A stretch of DNA of 6,315 nucleotides, from contig SDOA01000176.1 in the NCBI GenBank assembly GCA_004524595.1, positions 1-6,315 on the forward strand, written 5' to 3'. Positions 1 through 4,225 of the stretch are shown here, one piece after another (positions within the stretch are counted from its first letter, which is position 1; every line of letters starts with the position of its first letter). Source of the stretch: Candidatus Thorarchaeota archaeon. GTDB taxonomy: Archaea; Asgardarchaeota; Thorarchaeia; Thorarchaeales; Thorarchaeaceae. Below the pieces are notes generated by a model. The model did not search any database, was not told the origin of the DNA, and worked only from the letters and a program-made list of their open reading frames with translations. Made by a program: the position numbers and the translations under genes.

Positions 1-347
1 AAGATGAGATTCTCACGTGCACTCAACTTCCAATATATGGACCGTTCATTTCCTTGGCATACTCCCATTGATGCTCTGGCGAATGTCGATTCCTTTAGCA
101 CATCATATCCATTTACTCTTGCAGTCCCAGAGGATGGAAGGACAAGGGTTGCTAAGCATTTGATCAGAGTTGTTTTTCCTGCTCCATTGGGCCCCAAAAG
201 GCCGTAGATTTGACCTTTCGGAATGTCCAATGAAACCGACCTTAATGCTTCTACTTTTGTCTTTTCAACAGGGACCACAATTGCTCGCCTTCTAATACTA
301 ATGAAGGTCTTCGAAAGGTCTGTTATCTCTACAGCATTTTGTTTCAA
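1..347 (-). CDS. ABC transporter ATP-binding protein, N-terminal part (exporter type)
   Basis: This is the nucleotide-binding subunit of an ABC transporter, which would hydrolyse ATP at the inner face of the membrane to drive a separate permease. Only the first 115 codons are present; the gene leaves the window at base 1, so signature, Walker B and H-loop motifs are not visible. Read on the minus strand, residues 52-60 are a canonical Walker A (GPNGAGKTT), and residue Q98 with the following GNERSIYWKLSARENL segment forms the Q-loop. That segment resembles ABC-2 type, DrrA-like exporter ATPases. A stretch of about 20 residues (16-34), rich in basic residues and valine, lies before the core fold and is longer than in minimal family members. 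The TTG start at 345-347 is chosen because a perfect GGAGGT lies 8 bases upstream and no ATG lies near. The partner permease is presumably to the left. The substrate cannot be inferred. Confidence 0.93.
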   Translation of the reverse strand, partial: MKQNAVEITDLSKTFISIRRRAIVVPVEKTKVEALRSVSLDIPKGQIYGLLGPNGAGKTTLIKCLATLVLPSSGTARVNGYDVLKESTFARASMGVCQGNERSIYWKLSARENLI

Positions 348-355
348 CGTTTAAT

Positions 356-374
356 ACCTCCCCCAAAAATTGGG
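356..374 (-). promoter_or_regulatory. Strong ribosome binding site and adjoining small hairpin of the ABC ATPase gene
   Basis: On the minus strand GGAGGT (plus 356-361) sits 8 bases before the TTG start and decides that start. Directly upstream, CCCAA (362-366) and TTGGG (370-374) form a perfect 5-bp inverted repeat with a 3-base centre. It abuts the ribosome site and could be a small leader hairpin or an operator half. The ribosome site is clear; the role of the dyad is a guess. Confidence 0.75.
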
Positions 375-399
375 AAGATTTGTCGGTGTTCGAAATTAC

Positions 400-411
400 T
401 ACTATATATAC
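400..411 (-). promoter_or_regulatory. Candidate TATA box of the ABC ATPase gene
   Basis: The minus strand reads GTATATATAGT here. An archaeal TATA box at this place would put the transcription start near base 378, giving a leader of about 30 bases that contains the ribosome site at 356-361. No clear purine-rich BRE lies just upstream (minus CCTGAG). This is a good match by sequence and spacing but is not proven. Confidence 0.5.
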
Positions 412-425
412 TCAGGTCTTGCTAA

Positions 426-478
426 ACCCGAGTAAGAAAGAATCCCTCGGGCATTTATTCCCGAATTGTTAGTCTAAC
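426..478. promoter_or_regulatory. Cluster of overlapping dyads in the divergent spacer
   Basis: Three short inverted repeats are packed into about 50 bases. CCCGAG (427-432) pairs with CTCGGG (446-451). The overlapping TCGGG (447-451) can instead pair with CCCGA (460-464), so the middle arm has two mutually exclusive partners. GTTAG (468-472) and CTAAC (474-478) form an 11-base palindrome around one T. The cluster lies 16-68 bases upstream of the candidate TATA box of the minus-strand ABC gene, where archaeal activators or repressors bind. No regulator is encoded in view. Operator function is inferred from position and symmetry only. Confidence 0.4.
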
Positions 479-513
479 CATAAGAAACACCATGGTCGGG
501 GAGAACGCTCTTT

Positions 514-532
514 GTATATGAATTTTACCACT
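514..532 (+). repeat. 19-base exact repeat, copy A
   Basis: GTATATGAATTTTACCACT occurs here and again, identically and in the same orientation, at 3850-3868. Both copies lie in spacers, more than 3.3 kb apart. The element contains a TATA-like stretch (GTATATGAA) and also an ATG (518-520) opening a 15-codon frame that starts MNFTT. The flanks do not match clearly beyond the core. It could be a dispersed regulatory element, a shared promoter, or the remnant of a duplicated gene start. Confidence 0.6.
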
Positions 533-584
533 TATAGAAAATCAATGGCAAGCCTTTTCTTCTAGTTCATCATTTGATAATATT

Positions 585-629
585 ACAAAATGAAAGTTTA
601 ATTCATAGTTAAGCTCATTTTGTAGGAGA
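585..629 (+). promoter_or_regulatory. 9-bp inverted repeat next to the ribosome site of the small membrane protein gene
   Basis: ACAAAATGA (585-593) and TCATTTTGT (615-623) are perfect reverse complements separated by 21 bases. The right arm ends one base before AGGAGA (624-629), the likely ribosome site of the gene starting at 642, with 12 bases between the site and the ATG, which is slightly long. The dyad could be an operator or a leader hairpin that affects access to the ribosome site. AT-rich DNA yields such dyads fairly easily, so function is uncertain. Confidence 0.45.
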
Positions 630-641
630 TGAATTGATGTT

Positions 642-1031
642 ATGACGGAAATTAAAAAACTTACAAAAATCGCACTTATAGTGGAAGCTGTTATTTTTCT
701 CATATTTGGGACCATGCAAGTCTTTCTATATGATATGACATTGAATACTGAGGGTTGGACAAATCCATTTCATGTAAGAGCTTTTGGTGGTATTTTGTAT
801 GTCGCTGCCCTTTTTGCAATTATAATGCTTCGCAAAACGGAATGGGAAGAGATCAAGTTGGCGTATATATTTTTGTTTAGCTTGTGTTTTCCGGTATTAA
901 TTGTTGAAGCTGCAATATTAGCAGTGCTTGGGTCAACATTTATGGCTGCCACGGTATCTCAGATGATCTTCGATTTGATTATAATTAGTGGAAAGGTAGC
1001 TCTTGGTATTGTCGCTTATTTTAGGCAGTAA
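642..1031 (+). CDS. Small four-helix membrane protein of unknown function
   Basis: I do not recognise a named family. The 129-residue product has four predicted membrane segments at roughly residues 9-30, 45-63, 73-97 and 104-127. Short, weakly charged loops lie between them and there is no signal peptide. Recognisable patches are FHVRAFGG (43-50), at the entry to helix 2, and the charged turn RKTEWEEIK (64-72) between helices 2 and 3. These resemble small DoxX- or DUF4345-like four-helix proteins in general layout, but I cannot assign one. The start ATG is set by AGGAGA 12 bases upstream and by an in-frame TGA at 630-632 that excludes an earlier ATG. The gene appears monocistronic: a divergent ABC gene lies to its left and a strong terminator follows the stop within 75 bases. 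It is complete and its codon use is unremarkable. Confidence 0.8.
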   Translation: MTEIKKLTKIALIVEAVIFLIFGTMQVFLYDMTLNTEGWTNPFHVRAFGGILYVAALFAIIMLRKTEWEEIKLAYIFLFSLCFPVLIVEAAILAVLGSTFMAATVSQMIFDLIIISGKVALGIVAYFRQ

Positions 1032-1064
1032 GAATGATCCAATGTTTCAAACGACCACATTTAT

Positions 1065-1105
1065 GGATGGAGAGGTAATTATCCACCTCTTCATCTCTTT
1101 CTATT
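1065..1105 (+). terminator. Hairpin plus T-rich terminator after the small membrane protein gene
   Basis: GATGGAGAGGT (1066-1076) pairs with ACCTCTTCATC (1085-1095), giving an 11-bp stem with a single G-T wobble and the 8-base loop AATTATCC. The stem can be extended by one more wobble pair (1065/1096). A pyrimidine- and T-rich tail (TCTCTTTCTATT) follows. It lies 34 bases after the stop codon of the preceding gene. Both stem and tail fit intrinsic termination; archaeal terminators rely mainly on the T tract. Confidence 0.7.
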
Positions 1106-1282
1106 AGAATAAATGCTTGGACATATGGGCACCCAGGGAGTTACCTTTCTTAGGGTTTACTCAGGCTTTCGTATAGAATATTTTCACCAATGGAGAAAAG
1201 AGCTGAAAACAGCAAGATGCCGGTATTCAACAGCGAATGCTGTATACATTGCACTTTTCTTTACATATTGTGACTATTTCGC

Positions 1283-1726
1283 ATGTCGCTGGATGGAGAA
1301 GCTGTGCTCAGGATTGAGAATCTACGAGCTTACCATAGCTCTAAGAATGGTCTAGTCAAAGCTGTTAATGATGTGTCCTTTGAAATTGGTAAAGGTGAGA
1401 GTATCGGACTTCTTGGCGAGTCTGGAGCAGGGAAGAGTTCCATAGCTCCTGCAATTCTAGGATTATTCGAGCATGAGTCACGATACTATGCCCATTCTTC
1501 TAAAAACAAAGAGAATAGACATCTCTGGAGTTTACGAGACAAAGCACGGAAAGAGGATAAGACATCCAAGGAGATAGGCGTTGAACTCCCTGGAGTGGAG
1601 GGTCATATTTGGTTTGATGGTGCTGACTTAACAACTCTGCCAGAAAAAGATCAACGCAATTTCATTGCAAACAAGATTACATATGTACCACAAGGTGATG
1701 ATATTAATGCTATTTCCTTCTCTTAA
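1283..1726 (+). pseudogene. Truncated oligopeptide-type ABC ATPase (OppD/DppD family), N-terminal remnant
   Basis: The 147-codon frame is the front half of an ATPase that would energise import of peptides or similar solutes. It has the family opening VLRIENLRAYHSS (8-20), KAVNDVSFEIGKGESIGLLG (26-45) and an intact Walker A GESGAGKS (45-52). A charged insert of about 40 residues follows (64-103), and the Q-loop region is TYVPQGDD (Q137). The frame stops ten codons after that glutamine, at TAA 1724-1726. The signature motif, Walker B and H-loop are all missing, whereas intact members run to about 320 or more residues. Residues 139-143 (DDINA) can still be matched to the usual NALNP-like continuation, so homology ends at about base 1710-1716. 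That point is where the stop codon of the opposing gene lies. The start at 1283 lacks a ribosome site and fits only by homology; TATA-like TTACATATT lies at 1261-1269. It cannot work as an ATPase. Truncation by rearrangement or an assembly misjoin would explain it. Confidence 0.85.
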
Positions 1727-3689
1727 TGACAATAACGACGACGAATGAAGCGATTCCTGCTACTCCAATGATTATCACTAACTCCATCAGGTATGGAAAT
1801 TCAGATTCTGTCATCGTAGCAGTCGTAGTTGGTAATAGAAGCCGTGGATATCTATCAACTGAGCTTGAGTCGCCTTCAATTTCATATACACCTGACCCAT
1901 CATAGTCGCTCCATGCATTCCCGGTTCCAACACTGTCATCCCAAGTATTGTTCGCGCCATATGCGTCAACTGCATTCCGTTCATTCCACCCAAGCCGATT
2001 ATTATAGATAATGCAGTTTTCGCAATAAGATAGTTGTAGACCATTAAACCCGTTATCCATAAACGTGTTGTCAATAATTCTCACGCTATTGCCAATATGA
2101 ATGAATAATCCGGAGCTTTGGGCACCTATGAAGGTATTATTATAGATAGTGCAGTTTACGCAATGATATATTTGTAGACCATAATGCCCGTTATCCATAA
2201 ACTTGTTGTCAATAATTCTCATACTATTGCCATAATTAATGATTAATCCAGAGTCTTGGGCACCTATGAAGGAATTCCTTAAGAGTTCCCTTCCTGGATA
2301 CCCTGTAGTGTCAATTGTAACAGTACATTGAAAATTGTTATCAGAGAATTCGTATACATCTGTGTCAATCGCCATGGCTTTGGCTATAACATCATTTCCC
2401 GCGAAGCAAACCAAATCTCCGCAGTCAATGGCAATATCACCGGAAACTTCCAATGAATTGTTTCTCATTGCCAATTCGCACTCGTAAAATGAAAGAGAGC
2501 TTGTATTTAAAGCTGATTTCAGTTCTATGTCATTGAATTCAAGACTGAGTTTGTAGGAATATCTTGTTAAGAAACTCACATCATATGCGTTAATGGTATT
2601 TCTGGTCAGAGTAATATTATCGCAGTACTCAACAAGTGTAACTATCGTTTGAATTTCAGATGTTAAATCGATAGTAGCGTCAGTGAGTGAGCAATTATTA
2701 CTCTTGACAAAATATATAGGACTGCTAAAAATACCATTGTGAAAATGGGTGTTGTTGCAATATGCTACAATTATACATCCAAAATTGGTTGAGTCCACAT
2801 CCATTCCTGTTATATTGTAATAATAGCCAATCTCTTTTCCATTTATAGTATTATTGTTAAAATCGATATCGTATCTATTAAAGAAGTAAGAATCTGCACT
2901 GATCTGAATAAAACCATCTAAAATTTGATTGTCTATAATCCTTGAATCTATGAAGTCAGCAATGTAAAAATCTTTAGTTATTGTATTGCCGCTTATTTCG
3001 CATTCATCTACCAAATATGTTATCAATCCTGATTCCAACTTGCATCGAGAAATTAAACAATTGTGAAGATATGTAACTTCGAAAATTCCTTCAATCGTGC
3101 AATCAACAACTTCTGAATCACAAAAAGAATGGAATTTCAATCTGTTTGTGAAAACACAGTCTTGGAGCTTTAGGAATTCACTAGTAGCCACTTGCAGTCC
3201 AGCTAGAAATGTACAACTTGTGATATTGCAAAAGGAACTATCAACAATTTCTAAATCATCTTGATCCAAACCCGACAACACAGTGTCATTTATGACTCCG
3301 TTCTGAACATTCTGAAATATGACGTTATTGACCGAGTATCCAGATATTGCACATCTATCAATAACAAAATAGACGGTTGTGTCTTTGATATAGACAGGAT
3401 CATGGGTAGAATTTCCTGCAAACTCAGAATCCTCAATTCTGTACGGATTAGCTGGACTACCATTTCCAGGCCAACTTCTGTTCAACGCCTGTAAGTGAAA
3501 GATAGTATTTGATGTAATATAGATGACATTTGTATTCTCTGAGATGACACTTTTTTCAACATCGCATTTAGTAAGTATTATTTGGTCTTCATTGCTTAAT
3601 GCGTTATTTGAATTAATTGGGAGGATAAAGATAAGTCCTATCAATACGACACATATAACCACGCTTTTCTTCAAAAAATAATTCCCCAT
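1710..3689 (-). CDS. Secreted, membrane-anchored right-handed beta-helix protein, cysteine-rich
   Basis: The 659-residue product is probably a cell-surface protein facing outward. Residues 1-30 are a signal peptide (KK followed by a hydrophobic run at 9-25). The motif WPGNGSPANPYRIED (73-87) is the typical entry to archaeal NosD-like/PbH1 beta-helix domains. Short coils with N-rich turns (for example IIDNQI, YNNT) follow to about residue 570. The closing motif NAWSDYDGSGVYEIEG (586-601) with SVDRYP (605-610) is typical of the C-terminal cap. A Thr-rich linker (615-622), one membrane helix (about 634-655) and a KRRK tail complete it. The mature part has 22 cysteines, unusually many. Coils 474-519 and 520-565 are a tandem duplicate. 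Such folds bind or cleave polysaccharides, but no catalytic site is recognisable, so an adhesion or scaffold role is only inferred. The ATG has no ribosome site, and a TATA-like box 27 bases upstream suggests a leaderless message. No terminator is visible past its stop, which meets a broken ATPase gene tail to tail. Confidence 0.9.
   Translation of the reverse strand: MGNYFLKKSVVICVVLIGLIFILPINSNNALSNEDQIILTKCDVEKSVISENTNVIYITSNTIFHLQALNRSWPGNGSPANPYRIEDSEFAGNSTHDPVYIKDTTVYFVIDRCAISGYSVNNVIFQNVQNGVINDTVLSGLDQDDLEIVDSSFCNITSCTFLAGLQVATSEFLKLQDCVFTNRLKFHSFCDSEVVDCTIEGIFEVTYLHNCLISRCKLESGLITYLVDECEISGNTITKDFYIADFIDSRIIDNQILDGFIQISADSYFFNRYDIDFNNNTINGKEIGYYYNITGMDVDSTNFGCIIVAYCNNTHFHNGIFSSPIYFVKSNNCSLTDATIDLTSEIQTIVTLVEYCDNITLTRNTINAYDVSFLTRYSYKLSLEFNDIELKSALNTSSLSFYECELAMRNNSLEVSGDIAIDCGDLVCFAGNDVIAKAMAIDTDVYEFSDNNFQCTVTIDTTGYPGRELLRNSFIGAQDSGLIINYGNSMRIIDNKFMDNGHYGLQIYHCVNCTIYNNTFIGAQSSGLFIHIGNSVRIIDNTFMDNGFNGLQLSYCENCIIYNNRLGWNERNAVDAYGANNTWDDSVGTGNAWSDYDGSGVYEIEGDSSSVDRYPRLLLPTTTATMTESEFPYLMELVIIIGVAGIASFVVVIVIKRRK
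1995..2132 (-). repeat. 138-base tandem repeat in the beta-helix gene, second copy
   Basis: This encodes residues 520-565 and follows the first copy (2133-2270) without a gap. I count 117 of 138 bases and 32 of 46 residues identical between the copies. Conserved parts are FIGAQ, SGL, the RIIDN and FMDNG turns, GLQ and the C-x-N-C-x-IYNN rung. At about 23 residues per coil, the unit is two beta-helix turns. Confidence 0.9.
2133..2270 (-). repeat. 138-base tandem repeat in the beta-helix gene, first copy
   Basis: This encodes residues 474-519 and is the upstream partner (in reading direction) of the repeat at 1995-2132. The phase is exact: the TTCATAGGTGCCCAA opening of each unit is 138 bases apart, so duplication kept the frame and added two whole coils to the helix. 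Confidence 0.9.
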
Positions 3690-3712
3690 TATAATGGCTA
3701 TCGTATGCTTAA

Positions 3713-3748
3713 GAATATTTGTGAATAATAGTATTTTTAATAAATACT
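3713..3748 (-). promoter_or_regulatory. Candidate promoter and operator-like dyad of the beta-helix gene
   Basis: On the minus strand AAATATTC (3713-3720) is centred about 27 bases before the ATG at 3689. That is the spacing expected if transcription starts at the ATG, and it agrees with the lack of a ribosome site. Just upstream, AGTATTT (3730-3736) and AAATACT (3742-3748) form a perfect 7-bp inverted repeat around TTAAT, a possible regulator site next to the promoter. The DNA is very AT-rich here, so both matches could be chance. Confidence 0.4.
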
Positions 3749-3849
3749 TTGAATAAATATTAAGTGTACATATCCTCGTAATCAGTTTATTCCGATTTAA
3801 TCTGTATTAAACTTGCACAAAACACCTTAATCTCGGAAAACAAGAGTGA

Positions 3850-3868
3850 GTATATGAATTTTACCACT
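3850..3868 (+). repeat. 19-base exact repeat, copy B
   Basis: This is identical in sequence and orientation to 514-532 (GTATATGAATTTTACCACT). Here the ATG inside the element (3854-3856) opens a 14-codon frame ending in TGA at 3896-3898, again starting MNFTT. The next plus-strand gene begins about 360 bases further on, too far for a simple core promoter. Confidence 0.6.
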
Positions 3869-4145
3869 GACGCGAATGAAATTGAATTGAAGAAATGAAT
3901 TTCCTAATTTCCTGACCAGTAGGAAGTTTACTGATCCTCTTCTTAACTAGTTACCAGTTAAAACGATTCTTTGTGGAATAATATACTGAATACAAACATT
4001 TCAAATCCTAGTGCAAGTAACTTGTGACTTTTTGATGTGTAAGATTTGAGATGCCCTGAAAATGATTGTGCTCTTCCTATCTTTTTCAATATGACTTCAC
4101 CGAACAAAGACAAGGACACCTCTAATCAAATAATACTACTTCTAA

Positions 4146-4180
4146 CTAAAGAAAAAAACGAAACAATTATCATTCTTTAG
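4146..4180 (+). promoter_or_regulatory. 8-bp inverted repeat and possible promoter before the large secreted protein gene
   Basis: CTAAAGAA (4146-4153) and TTCTTTAG (4173-4180) are perfect reverse complements with a 19-base spacer. The spacer carries CGAAAC followed by AATTATCA (4159-4172), which resembles a BRE plus a weak TATA box. If used, transcription would start near 4193, leaving a leader of about 30 bases with GGGGA (4214-4218) as a weak ribosome site 7 bases before the ATG. A dyad bracketing a promoter suits a repressor site, but this is inference. Confidence 0.35.
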
Positions 4181-4225
4181 AAACAACAAACTGAAGGCAC
4201 AATTACAAATTGTGGGGATAGTTTA

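Larger units (their letters stand above)
3690..4225. other. Divergent intergenic region, 536 bases
   Basis: I see no credible gene here. It separates the starts of two divergently read surface-protein genes and should hold both promoters. Contents I can point to are the TATA-like box and 7-bp dyad at 3713-3748, the second 19-base repeat at 3850-3868, an imperfectly placed dyad TTAACT (3943-3948) with AGTTAA (3956-3961), and an 8-bp dyad at 4146-4180. The rest is AT-rich sequence with stops in every frame. Its length exceeds what two simple archaeal promoters need, so decayed genes or a small RNA remain possible, but nothing in the sequence supports either directly. Confidence 0.6.

Noticed and set aside
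4..207. A 67-codon plus-strand frame over the left ABC gene, and a 60-codon minus-strand frame at 770-952
   Set aside because: Both are antisense to strongly supported genes (Walker A and Q-loop at the left edge; the four-helix membrane protein at 642-1031).
489..496. 8-base palindrome ACCATGGT in the left spacer
   Set aside because: It is short, does not extend beyond eight bases and is not repeated elsewhere in the window that I could see.
518..565. Micro-frames of 15 and 14 codons opened by the 19-base repeat (518-565 and 3854-3898)
   Set aside because: They share only the first five codons, lack clear ribosome sites and diverge at once, so they are kept as a feature of the repeat rather than called as genes.
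1230..1255. Small ACAGC/GCTGT hairpin followed by a T-containing tract, considered as a terminator
   Set aside because: The stem is only 5 bp, the T tract starts several bases later, and no gene ends just upstream.
1113..1355. An 80-codon plus-strand frame between the terminator and the ATPase remnant
   Set aside because: It has no ribosome site, no recognisable domain and an uneven composition, and its last 70 or so bases overlap the well-supported ATPase frame in another phase.
1811..2074. Frames antisense to or in other phases of the beta-helix gene (1811-2074, 1829-2011, 3261-3494)
   Set aside because: The beta-helix frame has signal peptide, repeat, cap and anchor in order; the others have no domain features and are shadows.
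4091..4180. A 29-codon plus-strand frame starting MTSPNKDK before the large secreted protein gene
   Set aside because: There is no ribosome site, and its 3' part is the inverted repeat and AT-rich promoter-like segment. The length is within chance expectation.
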